Source of the DNA: Methylocaldum marinum | Lineage (GTDB): Bacteria; Pseudomonadota; Gammaproteobacteria; Methylococcales; Methylococcaceae | Length of the DNA: 64,000 nt | Direction of reading: 5' to 3' | NCBI RefSeq assembly: GCF_003584645.1 | Contig: NZ_AP017928.1 | Location: 1,018,981-1,082,980, forward strand | Shown here: one piece after another, positions 1-8,536 of the stretch | How the letters are laid out: each line of letters opens with the position of its first letter | Numbering within the stretch: the first letter of the stretch is position 1 | The notes under the pieces: generated by a model | Told to the model about the DNA's origin: nothing | The model's input: the letters and a program-made list of their open reading frames with translations, nothing else | Database searches by the model: none | Program-made: the position numbers and the translations under genes

Positions 1-990
1 GGGCTGTCCCAGGTGACGCTCCCATAACACCCACGCGGCGAATGTGCCGGTTACGCCCCCGGTCTGTGCGCGGATCAAGGTGGTTAAGGTTTCCCGCTCT
101 TTCAATGGCTCGAATCGGGCTCCGGCGATGTCGATGCGGGTATCTTCCGGCCAGATTGTCCGGGCGACGAAAACCGGAGCCCCCCGATGGCTCAGCGTGA
201 CGCCTCGCATGCGCAGCGGCCGTTTCGCAAGAAAAGCCACGGTGGCGTGATCGAGATAGGCCCGATTGGTGGGAATCGCCGGGGTTACCGCAAACGCGAT
301 CTCACCCGCCGGTGCGCGGATAAACCGTCCGTCTTCGGACAGGGTCGCGTGTTCGACGGTCTCGGGAGCGCCGATCCAGACCAGCGGCGGATGAGGCAGT
401 TCGTTCCGCTCCGGCTCGAAAAGCGCCGTGCCGGTGATCGGTCGAAGTCCATCCGGAACGGCGATGAGTTCGTCGCGAAAATACCAGAGCGCCGCCTCGG
501 GCACCGGACAATCCGTGCACCGCCCGGTGGCGAAACGGAACCCGGAGCTCGTAAAAAGCCCGAAGCGCTCTCCGCGCAAGGCGCTTTTCCCAAAACTGAC
601 GGCGTAGGCCTTGCCGAGCACCGAGCTCCAATTCAAGCCCTCCGCCGTCCGCAGCGGCCCCGCCTCGCCTAGTGCGTTTTTCATCCCGGTATACGGATTC
701 GTGTCGGGCGGGAAGCACGTAGGTCGGCAATCCCTTGCCGACTTATCGGTTCGGCAAAGGACTTTGTCGGAAAGGCTGTACTGGCGCTCCCGGAGATGCC
801 GTTCGCGATTGGGAAGGGACCGCCGACCTACATATTGGGCTCCCTGAGACCGGATCGGAAAATTCTCGAATTGCAGACCAAACGATGCCGCCGGATGGAC
901 GCCGGTTTCGCCGGATTCATCCGCTAACCGAGACTCGGCGGCGCATCCGCACAAAAGAAGCACGATCCACAGCCGGCAATACCGCCACAC
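1..990 (-). CDS. Lipoprotein of unknown function, cut by the left window edge
   Basis: An open frame of 330 codons runs off the window edge; the C-terminus is missing. I place the start at the GTG at 990-988, 7 bases after the stop of the cytochrome c gene; the frame then gives a short charged N-terminus, a hydrophobic stretch and a lipobox (LLLCGC, Cys about residue 16), so the product should be a lipid-anchored envelope protein. Two Cys pairs occur later (for example TGRCTDCP). No family was recognised. About residues 53-90 are encoded by a 113-base palindromic repeat (719-831) that looks inserted but leaves the frame open. An alternative start is the ATG at 684, which would drop the signal peptide. 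It is the last visible gene of the respiratory cluster. Confidence 0.6.
   Translation of the reverse strand, partial: MWRYCRLWIVLLLCGCAAESRLADESGETGVHPAASFGLQFENFPIRSQGAQYVGRRSLPNRERHLRERQYSLSDKVLCRTDKSARDCRPTCFPPDTNPYTGMKNALGEAGPLRTAEGLNWSSVLGKAYAVSFGKSALRGERFGLFTSSGFRFATGRCTDCPVPEAALWYFRDELIAVPDGLRPITGTALFEPERNELPHPPLVWIGAPETVEHATLSEDGRFIRAPAGEIAFAVTPAIPTNRAYLDHATVAFLAKRPLRMRGVTLSHRGAPVFVARTIWPEDTRIDIAGARFEPLKERETLTTLIRAQTGGVTGTFAAWVLWERHLGQP
719..831. repeat. Dispersed palindromic element with imperfect inverted ends
   Basis: The ends GTAGGTCGGCAATCCCTT (719-736) and the reverse complement of 814-831 match at 16 of 18 bases. The same core (GGCAATCCCTTG, with GTAGG before it) recurs at about 7454-7475, so it is probably a family dispersed in this genome. 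It lies inside the reading frame of the lipoprotein gene. Confidence 0.6.
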
Positions 991-997
991 GCGCGTT

Positions 998-1405
998 TCA
1001 ATCGACCAGCGTGTAGAGATAGCTCGCGATGTCACGCGCGTCGGATTCCGGGATATTCATGTTCGGCATCAAGGTCTTGGGGTTGACGGCCGGAGGATTC
1101 TGCAGCCACCGGATCATATTTTCCGGGGTGTTCGGTAGAACGCCCGCGATGGCGACCCGCTTGGCGATTCCGCCGAGAGGAGGCCCCACCAGGCCATCCG
1201 CGCCGAATACGCCGGGGATAGTATGGCAGGATGGGCAGCCGTAGGCGCGGATGGCGGCCTTTCCCCGCTCCGGGTTGCCGCCGGTCAGGGCGATGACTTC
1301 GGATTCCTTCCCGCCTGCGCACGCTCCAAGCAGGCACAACACGAAAACCGTGGCGATCCCGTTTCCCGGACGCACCGCTACGCCATTACGGGAGGGCGAA
1401 GACAT
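998..1405 (-). CDS. Small c-type cytochrome lipoprotein
   Basis: 135 residues. A hydrophobic signal ends in a lipobox (CLLGAC), followed by a class I cytochrome c domain with a CPSCH heme motif near residue 57-61 and a Met-rich C-terminal part (LMPNMNIP) that supplies the sixth heme ligand. It should be a membrane-anchored periplasmic electron carrier. Its start overlaps the end of the xoxF-like gene by 20 bases in another frame, so it is translated from the same message and may accept electrons from that dehydrogenase and pass them to the caa3-type oxidase encoded upstream. It is shorter than typical XoxG cytochromes, so I do not give it that name. Confidence 0.85.
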   Translation of the reverse strand: MSSPSRNGVAVRPGNGIATVFVLCLLGACAGGKESEVIALTGGNPERGKAAIRAYGCPSCHTIPGVFGADGLVGPPLGGIAKRVAIAGVLPNTPENMIRWLQNPPAVNPKTLMPNMNIPESDARDIASYLYTLVD

Positions 1406-3239
1406 ACAGCGTCCCTCCCGGGGTAGTGTGTTCCGGCAAGTCCTTCATGGCGTTGACAAAGCCGAGCGCGCCGGTGCCGTCGCGCGGGTCCAGCCCGCCC
1501 GACACGATGGCACCCGACCAGCCGCCGACGCCGGCCAGCACCGCGACATATTGCTTGCCGTCGGGTCCCCGGTAAGTCACCGGCTGCCCGATGATGCCGG
1601 AGCCGACCTGAAACTGCCACAAGACCTCGCCGGTGCGGGCGTGCACCGCCTTGAACCAGCGGTCCATGGTGCCATAGAACACCACGTCGCCGGCGGTCGC
1701 CACCGCACCGCTCCACACCGGGAACTTCTCCTTGATCTTCCATACGGCCTGCCGTTTCAGGGGATCCCAGGCGGTGAACTCGCCGCGACGCCCGCCGGGT
1801 CCAGCGTGCATGTGCACCCGTGCCCCCACGTAGGGCGTGCCGGCGAGATAGTTCGCCTCCAATCCCTCGATGTCCATGCAGAGGTTATTGTGCGGAAGGT
1901 AGAGTAGCTCCGTCCGCGGCGACCAGGCCGCGGGCTGCCAGTCCTTGGCGCCGGGCGGCGCGGGGCAGATGTCAGTAACGGTTTTTCCCGTCTGCGGTTT
2001 CTTTTCGTCGACGTGAATGGGCCTTCCGGTCTCGAGATCGATGCCGCGGGTGACGTTGGTCGGCACGAACGGGTCGGCCGACAGGATTTCCCCGGTAGCA
2101 CGGTCCATGACATAGACATAGCCGTTGCGCTCCGCGCGCAAAAGCAGCTTCCGAACCCTGCCGTCGACCGGCAGATCGACCAGGATGTTCTCGTTGACCC
2201 CGTCGTAGTCGTAGAGATCGTGCGGGCTCCACTGGTAGGCCCATACCGCCGCGCCCGTCGCGGGACGGCGAGCGAAGATGCCGCAGGTCCATTTGTTGTC
2301 GCCGGGCCGCATTTCCGAGTTCCACGGGCTGGGATTGCTGGTGCCGTAATAGATCAAATCCAGCTCCGGGTCGTACGAAATCCAGCCCCACACGGCCCCG
2401 CCGCCGATCTTCCACTGATCGGGCGGCCAGGTCGTGACGCCCAGGTCCTTGCCGTTGTCGTCCGGATAGAAAGCCTTGAATTCCGGGCCGATCAGCACGT
2501 CCTTGTCGGGACCCGTCGTATAGGCCCGCCAGGCGATTCTTCCGGTATCGGCGTCCAGCGCCGTGAGCCAGCCGCGCACGCCGAATTCGCCGCCGCTGTT
2601 GCCCACCAGCACCTTGCCCTTCACCACCAGAGGGGCCATGGTCATGGTTTCGCCCCGGTTGATATCGCCGAGCTTAGTCTTCCAGACCTGTTTTCCGGTC
2701 TTCGCATCCACCGCGAAAGTATGGTTGTCGAGGGTGTTGAAAAAAATCTTGCCGTCGGCGTAGGCCGCACCGCGGTTGACCACATCGCAGCAGGCGACCC
2801 CTTGCGCCGCAGCGGCCGGCTTCGGCTCGAATTTCCATTTCATCGCGCCCGGCTTTTCCTTGAGATCCAGCGCGTAGAGAATATTGGGATAAGGCGTGAC
2901 CACGTACATCGTATCGCCGATCACCAGCGGCGCCGCCTCGTGCCCCTTATTCAGGCCGGTCGAAAAGGACCAGGCGAGCTTGAGATCCTTGACGTTCCCG
3001 GGCGTGATCTGGTCGAGCCCGCTATAACGGGTGCTCGCATGGTTCTTGGCCGGCATGGTCCATTGGCCGTCCTCCGCCTCGGCAGGCGGAACGGCTTGCA
3101 TTTGGGCCCCGGATTCGGGAACCTGGCTCGACCCGACTCCCGGCCATCCGGCCAGACCGCCGAGCGCGATCAACATCATTCCGATCTTGCCGGGCAAAGC
3201 ATAGGCCACAGGACTCTGACCGGTTTTTAGCTGCTCCAT
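1386..3239 (-). CDS. xoxF: PQQ-dependent alcohol dehydrogenase, XoxF-like (lanthanide type)
   Basis: 617 residues from the ATG at 3239, which has a strong AAGGAGG site 7 bases upstream; longer in-frame starts lack one. After a signal peptide come the repeated W-motif blades of an eight-bladed PQQ propeller. Recognisable sites are the vicinal cysteine pair (C150-C151), the metal-ligand Glu in GGEFG (E218), Asn in TSNPSPW (N302), and the catalytic Asp in YDYDGVN (D344) with a second Asp two residues on (D346). That second Asp marks lanthanide-dependent XoxF enzymes; calcium-dependent MxaF has Ala there. The expected reaction is periplasmic oxidation of methanol or another primary alcohol. Downstream is a cytochrome c; upstream is a caa3-type oxidase. 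Ethanol-dehydrogenase relatives share the signature, so the substrate is uncertain. Confidence 0.85.
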   Translation of the reverse strand: MEQLKTGQSPVAYALPGKIGMMLIALGGLAGWPGVGSSQVPESGAQMQAVPPAEAEDGQWTMPAKNHASTRYSGLDQITPGNVKDLKLAWSFSTGLNKGHEAAPLVIGDTMYVVTPYPNILYALDLKEKPGAMKWKFEPKPAAAAQGVACCDVVNRGAAYADGKIFFNTLDNHTFAVDAKTGKQVWKTKLGDINRGETMTMAPLVVKGKVLVGNSGGEFGVRGWLTALDADTGRIAWRAYTTGPDKDVLIGPEFKAFYPDDNGKDLGVTTWPPDQWKIGGGAVWGWISYDPELDLIYYGTSNPSPWNSEMRPGDNKWTCGIFARRPATGAAVWAYQWSPHDLYDYDGVNENILVDLPVDGRVRKLLLRAERNGYVYVMDRATGEILSADPFVPTNVTRGIDLETGRPIHVDEKKPQTGKTVTDICPAPPGAKDWQPAAWSPRTELLYLPHNNLCMDIEGLEANYLAGTPYVGARVHMHAGPGGRRGEFTAWDPLKRQAVWKIKEKFPVWSGAVATAGDVVFYGTMDRWFKAVHARTGEVLWQFQVGSGIIGQPVTYRGPDGKQYVAVLAGVGGWSGAIVSGGLDPRDGTGALGFVNAMKDLPEHTTPGGTLYVFALP

Positions 3240-3286
3240 GTCGAATCCTCCTTGTATTACGCCCCGTTCCGCTCGGACGCATTCCA

Positions 3287-3361
3287 CGTAGGGCGGGTCA
3301 GCCGCGAGGCTGTAGCCCGTCCCATCACCGATGGGTTTCGCTTCGCTCTACCCATCCTACG
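3287..3361. repeat. Dispersed palindromic repeat upstream of xoxF-like gene
   Basis: Arms CGTAGGGCGGGT (3287-3298) and ACCCATCCTACG (3350-3361) pair at 10 of 12 positions, with internal GC-rich sub-hairpins. The sequence type (CGTAGGGyGGGT ... ACCCAtCCTACG) is common between genes in many gammaproteobacteria. It separates ctaG from the xoxF-like gene and could act as an attenuator or mRNA stabiliser. Confidence 0.55.
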
Positions 3362-3438
3362 GCGGAAACGTCAATCGAAGGCTTGTTTTGGCCATGGCCG
3401 AAATCAAGGCTTCATCGTTTCGACGGTACTCGACGACA

Positions 3439-4395
3439 TTATCCTCTCGGCAGCGGGGCCCTGAAGCGTACTGCCGCGCCGCCCGCGCTTTTTCCGACCG
3501 CTTCCAGCCAGGCGGCGAACATCCCGAGGGCGATGAGCAGATAGATCGCGCCGGCGGGAACCCACATGATGAGTCCCGCGAGCTGCTGATCCTCGAGCGC
3601 GCTCAATCCGGCCGCCGCCGAGCCGCCGTAGGCCGGATACCACGGCTGGCGGCTGAAGGTCAGTAGCGCTCCGAGCAGGCTGGTATGCACCGTCGTGGAG
3701 AACACGTATAGCACCCCGGCCCCGTACCCTCTCGCCCCTTCGCCGCCGCGGATGATCGCCCACCAGAACACCAGTGCCGAAACGAAAAAGCTCAGATGCT
3801 GCAGCGTGTGCACGTCCTCATGTCTCAGCGCCGCCTGAAAAAAGACCGGCGCGTGCCAGGTCCAGATGACGAAACCGTGTATTGCCCAGGCGGCGAAGGG
3901 CGCCGTCGCGCGACGCCAGAAGCGGCCGATCCAGCCGGTGCTGAAAAACCTCACCAGAAATCTCCGCCACCCGCGCGGAAACGCCCACAGGGCAACGGCA
4001 ATCGGACGGCTCAGTACCAGCAGCGGCGCGGCGAGTAGTATCAGGATCTCGTGCTGGACCATGTGTGCCGAAAACAGCACATCGGAAAGCGGGTCCAAAG
4101 GCGAGACCAGCGCCATGGCGACGAACAGCCATCCCCCGGTATAAGCCAGCGCTTTTCGGACGAGCATCCGACGGCCCGCGCCGACTTTCGGCCACAGCCG
4201 CCGCAAGCCGGCCGTGAACAACCCGGCCGACAGCGCAAGACAGAATAAAACCCAAGGCTCGAAATTCCAGGCCGTCCACTGAAAACCGGGAATCGACGAA
4301 CTCCCTGAACTTCCGTCGTGAGCCTGTGCTAATGCGGGGACGCCGAACGCCGAGAGCAGGGAAGAAAATACGGTTACAATATGGTGACGTGCCAT
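3439..4395 (-). CDS. ctaG: CtaG-type cytochrome c oxidase assembly protein (caa3_CtaG family)
   Basis: 318 residues from the ATG at 4395; the longer open frame upstream is a shadow of coxC. After an N-terminal hydrophobic segment and a His/Ser-rich loop come about seven membrane helices with conserved histidines (HMVQHE, HEDVHTLQH, TTVHTS), the pattern of the caa3_CtaG family that helps build heme-copper oxidases in the cytoplasmic membrane. It follows the small membrane protein gene by 8 bases and belongs to the oxidase operon. This family is unrelated to the Cox11 protein that is also called CtaG. Confidence 0.85.
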   Translation of the reverse strand: MARHHIVTVFSSLLSAFGVPALAQAHDGSSGSSSIPGFQWTAWNFEPWVLFCLALSAGLFTAGLRRLWPKVGAGRRMLVRKALAYTGGWLFVAMALVSPLDPLSDVLFSAHMVQHEILILLAAPLLVLSRPIAVALWAFPRGWRRFLVRFFSTGWIGRFWRRATAPFAAWAIHGFVIWTWHAPVFFQAALRHEDVHTLQHLSFFVSALVFWWAIIRGGEGARGYGAGVLYVFSTTVHTSLLGALLTFSRQPWYPAYGGSAAAGLSALEDQQLAGLIMWVPAGAIYLLIALGMFAAWLEAVGKSAGGAAVRFRAPLPRG

Positions 4396-4403
4396 GGCCG
4401 GCC

Positions 4404-4778
4404 TCACGAGCGCAGAATCATGATCGGAACGGCCTGCGCCAGGATGATCACGAAGAAATAGGCGCTGATGATCATCCCGGAGAGCGCCATGAAGCGGCTC
4501 CGCGCGATCACCCCGCCTTCTCCGCCGGGCCATGCGGCCCCCGCCCTTTGCCAATTCCGCCTGGCGATCAAGCCGCCGGCCGCGGCGATCGCCAGGGCCG
4601 CCAAAGTCACCAGATACAGGGCCAGAGTCGACCCGGGGCCGTGGAAGAAAGGCGTGATGCTGTAACTGGTTTGAAGGTGCAAGGCCCAGGCGGCGGGACC
4701 CGCGAGCAGACCGGCCCACAGCGCGGCGATACCGCTGGGCTTCGAGAAATAGCGTTCCGCATCGGCTTGCGCCACCAT
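4404..4778 (-). CDS. Small membrane protein of the oxidase cluster (CoxP-like position)
   Basis: 124 residues with three predicted membrane helices (around residues 16-36, 51-70 and 97-120) and short charged loops. Sequence alone gives no known function. It sits between coxC (9-base gap) and the CtaG-type gene. In alternative coxMNOP oxidase clusters a small membrane protein gene, coxP, occupies the same place, so a structural or assembly role in the oxidase is likely; that is inference from position. Confidence 0.75.
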   Translation of the reverse strand: MVAQADAERYFSKPSGIAALWAGLLAGPAAWALHLQTSYSITPFFHGPGSTLALYLVTLAALAIAAAGGLIARRNWQRAGAAWPGGEGGVIARSRFMALSGMIISAYFFVIILAQAVPIMILRS

Positions 4779-4787
4779 TTTCAGACC

Positions 4788-5396
4788 TCACTTGAGAATT
4801 CGTGGCACCCAGTACAGCGTGGCGTACAGCGGTATCCAGACTACCACCACGAAGTGCCAGTAAATCCCGTTGACCACCACCGCCAGGCTGCGCCGTTCGC
4901 TGAAATAGCCTATCCATGCGAGAGCGCTGACCACCACCGTTTTCAGGATCAGCGCGATCACGTGGGTGCTGTGAAAGCCGATGATGGTCCAGGCAATGGA
5001 GCCGTAGGAATGGGTATACCATCGGTACCCCATTTGGCTGTACTCGATGTATTTCAGCACCAAGAACGTCACCGCTAGCGCGATACTCAGCAACAGCCCC
5101 CAGCGCAGGGCCGTTTGGTCGCCTCGGGTGATGCCGCGGTCCGCCCAGTGCATCGGCAGGCTGCTGGCCATCAGCACCAGCGTGCCCAGGGTCGGTTTGA
5201 CCAGATCGGGTGTCTTGGTGCCCGCCGGCGGCCATTCCGGCTGATCGATGCCGAGATAGAAATAGCTGGTGATGAGGGTGGCGAACACCACCGATTCGAC
5301 CAGAATGAGACCGACGATGCCCCACCACAAGGGCGCTCTGTAATCGGCGGGCAGACGCGGAAGCTCGCCGGCATCGAAGCGGGTTTCGGCGTTCAT
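4788..5396 (-). CDS. coxC: Cytochrome c oxidase subunit III
   Basis: 202 residues, starting at an ATG that overlaps the coxA stop as ATGA, so the two are translationally coupled. It has five membrane helices and the subunit III pattern: an N-terminal WWGIVGLILVESVVF helix with its Glu, a YFYLG segment, a His-containing helix (IIGFHSTHV) and a final YWHFVVVVWIPLY block. This is the short five-helix form usual in bacterial aa3/caa3 oxidases. It stabilises proton uptake by subunit I; no redox centre is carried. Confidence 0.93.
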   Translation of the reverse strand: MNAETRFDAGELPRLPADYRAPLWWGIVGLILVESVVFATLITSYFYLGIDQPEWPPAGTKTPDLVKPTLGTLVLMASSLPMHWADRGITRGDQTALRWGLLLSIALAVTFLVLKYIEYSQMGYRWYTHSYGSIAWTIIGFHSTHVIALILKTVVVSALAWIGYFSERRSLAVVVNGIYWHFVVVVWIPLYATLYWVPRILK

Positions 5397-7336
5397 CGGA
5401 CTTGCTCCTCGGCGGAACCTCCGACCGCGCGCGGCCAAAGCCATCCGACGAATCCGACGAAGGTCAGCAGCAAGCCGATCGGGAACCAGATCGGATGACG
5501 GATGAAACCGAGAAATCCCGCCGCCACCGCGACGGCGGCAAGGAAAGGCCAGATCGTGGGTCCCGGCAGAATCGCCACGGCATGAGGCTCGGCATCGAGC
5601 AGCGTCGTGACCAGCACTTCGCGTCGTCCGGGGTGGAGTCCCGTGACCGCTCCCGCCGGCTCGTCGCCGCGCTCCCATAGCGCCCAACGGCCGCGCACCA
5701 CGGGAATATCCTCGAAGTTGTAATTGGGCGGCGGTGAACGCGTCGCCCATTCCAGGGTATCGCCGCCCCACGGGTTGTCCGGTGCGTCGGGTTTTCGCAG
5801 GAAACTCAGCAGGGCGTCGACCGCGGTGACGAGCACGCCGAGGGCGAAGACGTACGCGCCTATGGTCGCCAGCAGGCTCAATTCGAACCACCCCGAGTCG
5901 AACAGATAGGTGTAGACCCGGCGCGGCATGCCCTGCAAGCCGAGCTGGTGCATCGGGAAAAAGCCCAGATTGAAACCGACGAACATCAGCGCGAAACTCC
6001 ATTTGCCGGCGGTCTCGTTCAGCATGCGCCCGAAGATTTTGGGGAACCAGTAGTAGATCGCGCCGAACACCGGGAACACCGCCCCGCCGATCAAGACATA
6101 ATGGAAGTGCGCGACCAGGAAATAGGTGTCGTGGACCTGCGTATCGAACGGTACCGAGGCCACCATCACGCCGGTCAGTCCGCCGAGCACGAAGATGAAG
6201 AAGAAACCCAGCACGAACAATAGCGGTGTCGCGATCCGCAGCTTCGCTCCCCATAGCGTCGCGATCCAACAGAATATCTGCACGCCGCTCGGCACGGCGA
6301 TCATTACGCTCGCGGCCGTGAAGAAGCTCACGCCCAGCGCCGGAAGGCCGGTCGTGAACATGTGGTGCACCCACAGCCCGAAAGCGACGAAACCGATGGA
6401 CACCACCGAGAGGACCATGGCGGTATAGCCGAAGATCGGCCGCCGCGCGAAGGTCACGACGATGGAGGAGATGACGCCGAGCGCCGGCACCAGGATGATG
6501 TAGACCTCCGGGTGGCCGAAGAACCAGAAGAGATGCTGCCAGAGCAGCGGCTCGCCCCCTCCTGAAGGCATGAAAAAATGGGTGCTCACAGTGCGGTCCA
6601 AGGCCAGCATGACGCTGCCCACCATCAAGGGCGGCATCGCGAACACGATCATGAACATGGTCACCAGCATGGCCCATACGAACAAGGGCATCCGGTTGAG
6701 CGACATGCCCGGTGCGCGCTGCTTGAATACGGTGACGATCAGTTCCACCGCCGCCACCAGCGCGGAGATTTCGATGAACGTGATCATCGTCGCCCAGAAG
6801 TCCAGACCGAGTCCGGGCGAATATTGGGGCAAGGTCAGCGGCACGTAGGCGAACCAGCCGCCGTCCGGCGCATGGCCCAGAAAGCCCGCGGCGTAGAGCG
6901 TCACTCCGGCGATCAGGTAGACGTAATAGCCGAAAGCGTTCAGGCGGGGAAAAGCCATGTCGCGGGTCCCGATCATGAGCGGCACGACGTAGATACCCAG
7001 TCCTTCCATCATGGGCACGGCGAAGAAAAACATCATGCTCGAGCCGTGCATGGTGAAAAGCTGGTTGAAGTGATCGGGCGTGAGAAACGAGTTTTCCGGC
7101 ACCGCGAGCTGGGTTCTCAGAAGCAGCGCTTCGATTCCCGCCATCAGGAAAAAAATGAAGGAAGTCACGATGAAGCGCGTGCCGATGATGCGGTGGTTCA
7201 CCTGGGTGAACCAGCCGACGAAGCCCGACGCGGAATACCAGGTCCGGTCGAGTTCCTGCGCCTTGCGAGACATCGCCGGTCGCTCCGACGCCTGTTCCGT
7301 GACTCCCGGCCGGTCCGTTTCAGTCCTGGTGGTCAT
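5393..7336 (-). CDS. coxA: Cytochrome c oxidase subunit I (heme-copper), Gln in place of K-pathway Lys
   Basis: 647 residues from the ATG at 7336; the frame is open further upstream but that part is a dispersed repeat. Catalytic features are present: heme a ligand His in TMHGSS (H97), CuB ligand and cross-linked Tyr in GHPEVY (H275, Y279), CuB pair in WVHHMF (H323, H324), heme ligands in VAHFHYV, D-pathway Asp in DMAFPR and Glu in HPEVY. In the K pathway the usual PTGIKIF reads PSGVQIF, with Gln352 instead of Lys. About 12 helices are followed by an extra C-terminal part with two helices near residues 590-640. It is the proton-pumping catalytic subunit, in an operon with coxB and coxC. Confidence 0.95.
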   Translation of the reverse strand: MTTRTETDRPGVTEQASERPAMSRKAQELDRTWYSASGFVGWFTQVNHRIIGTRFIVTSFIFFLMAGIEALLLRTQLAVPENSFLTPDHFNQLFTMHGSSMMFFFAVPMMEGLGIYVVPLMIGTRDMAFPRLNAFGYYVYLIAGVTLYAAGFLGHAPDGGWFAYVPLTLPQYSPGLGLDFWATMITFIEISALVAAVELIVTVFKQRAPGMSLNRMPLFVWAMLVTMFMIVFAMPPLMVGSVMLALDRTVSTHFFMPSGGGEPLLWQHLFWFFGHPEVYIILVPALGVISSIVVTFARRPIFGYTAMVLSVVSIGFVAFGLWVHHMFTTGLPALGVSFFTAASVMIAVPSGVQIFCWIATLWGAKLRIATPLLFVLGFFFIFVLGGLTGVMVASVPFDTQVHDTYFLVAHFHYVLIGGAVFPVFGAIYYWFPKIFGRMLNETAGKWSFALMFVGFNLGFFPMHQLGLQGMPRRVYTYLFDSGWFELSLLATIGAYVFALGVLVTAVDALLSFLRKPDAPDNPWGGDTLEWATRSPPPNYNFEDIPVVRGRWALWERGDEPAGAVTGLHPGRREVLVTTLLDAEPHAVAILPGPTIWPFLAAVAVAAGFLGFIRHPIWFPIGLLLTFVGFVGWLWPRAVGGSAEEQVR

Positions 7337-7373
7337 GGGCACGCCCATTTCGTCTTGTCGCGAACATAGAGCC

Positions 7374-7485
7374 TGTCCCGAGGCTGTCGGGAAAGGATTC
7401 CCGACCTGCTTCGGGCGCAAGCGGGTAGACCGGAACAAGCGCCAAGCTTCGTAGGCCGGCAATCCCTTGTCGGCGGCCGCGTGTG
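7374..7485. repeat. Repeat-rich spacer between coxB and coxA with two short palindromes
   Basis: GTCGGGAA (7386-7393) and TTCCCGAC (7398-7405) form a perfect 8-base hairpin. Further on, GTAGGCCGGCAATCCCTTG (about 7451-7469) matches the core of the palindrome at 719-831. The segment lies in the 160-base gap between two genes of one operon, where hairpins could adjust the ratio of subunits. Confidence 0.5.
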
Positions 7486-7496
7486 AAATCCGCGTT

Positions 7497-8489
7497 TCAT
7501 CTCAGGCTCTCCAGATAACTCAACAAGGGATGCAGGCTGTCGGCGTCGAAATTGATGGGAGGCATCCTGTTTCCCGGCTTGATATGCTGGGGATCGAGAA
7601 TCCAGCCGGCCAGATTACCCCGGTTGTTGGGCAGGATGCCCGCCGCCAGTGTTCTCCGGCTGGCCAAATGGGTCAGATCCGGCGCGACTTGACCGCGGGC
7701 GGCGGTGCCGCGGATTGCGTGACACATCGTACAGGCCGATGAGAGAAAGACCTGCTGTCCCCTCGCGACGACCGGATCCAAGGGTTCGATCGCCGGCCCG
7801 CTTTCCCGCGCCAGCCAGTTCGAAAAGATCTCGGGCGGCTCGGCCACCACCCAAAACGCCATGTTCGTATGCTGTACGCCGCAGAACTCCGCGCATTGGC
7901 CTCGAAACGCCCCGGCACGGTCGGCGGTGAGCCAGGCGGTATTGGTCTGGCCCGGTATCAGGTCCACCTTGCCGGCAAGATTGGGGACCCAGAAACTGTG
8001 GATGACATCCCTTGACCTGAGCAAAAATTTCACCGGCCGTCCGACCGGGATATGGATTTCGTTGGCGGTGACCGCGACCGCTCTATTCCCTTTGTCAAGG
8101 TAACGGATCTCCCACCACCAGCGGCGTCCGATCACCTCCACGGTCAGCGCGTCGTCCGGCGGACCGGACGCCAGTTTGCCGTGGATGGTCACGCTGGAAA
8201 TCAAAACCATCGGGAGTACGATAGCCGGCAGGGTCACGCCGCCGGCCAGCACCAGATTGCGGCTCTGGCGCCGATTCAGGGGCGCTTCCCCGCGTCGGCC
8301 CCGCGAGCGCCAAACGCCCGTCAGAAGCGCGACCATGACCGCCAGCAGAATCAGCGTGGCCACGATACACATGGCCCACCAGAGGTCGGCCAGCATTCGC
8401 GCCTGTGGGCTGACCGGATTGGTGGCATCCTGAACCCCGGAACAGCCGCCGAACAGCAAGACGAAAATCGGAAGGACGACCCGCTTCAT
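7497..8489 (-). CDS. coxB: Cytochrome c oxidase subunit II with CuA and C-terminal cytochrome c domain
   Basis: 330 residues from the ATG at 8489. Lipoprotein signal with lipobox LLFGGC; two membrane helices (about residues 30-55 and 80-100); cupredoxin domain with the WWWE aromatic patch and CuA ligands in CAEFCGVQHTNM; then a cytochrome c domain with CTMCH. This fusion defines caa3-type oxidases, where subunit II takes electrons directly from soluble or tethered cytochromes. An in-frame ATG at 8540 overlaps the preceding stop as ATGA and would add 17 residues; the signal peptide fits the shorter form better, but coupling makes the longer one possible. Confidence 0.93.
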   Translation of the reverse strand: MKRVVLPIFVLLFGGCSGVQDATNPVSPQARMLADLWWAMCIVATLILLAVMVALLTGVWRSRGRRGEAPLNRRQSRNLVLAGGVTLPAIVLPMVLISSVTIHGKLASGPPDDALTVEVIGRRWWWEIRYLDKGNRAVAVTANEIHIPVGRPVKFLLRSRDVIHSFWVPNLAGKVDLIPGQTNTAWLTADRAGAFRGQCAEFCGVQHTNMAFWVVAEPPEIFSNWLARESGPAIEPLDPVVARGQQVFLSSACTMCHAIRGTAARGQVAPDLTHLASRRTLAAGILPNNRGNLAGWILDPQHIKPGNRMPPINFDADSLHPLLSYLESLR

Positions 8490-8536
8490 CCGGCATCGTG
8501 CTCCCCCGCTCCGGCTCGGATTCCATGCGCCTTTGT

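Noticed and set aside
2013..3230. Long plus-strand open frame (405 codons) opposite the xoxF-like gene
   Set aside because: It is the antisense shadow of a clear PQQ dehydrogenase in GC-rich DNA; no domain.
4788..6677. Single 629-codon frame spanning coxA and coxC
   Set aside because: Only its last 202 codons match subunit III; the rest is out of frame with coxA.
7337..7462. N-terminal extension of coxA
   Set aside because: The added 42 codons are encoded by a dispersed repeat; family homology begins after the ATG at 7336.
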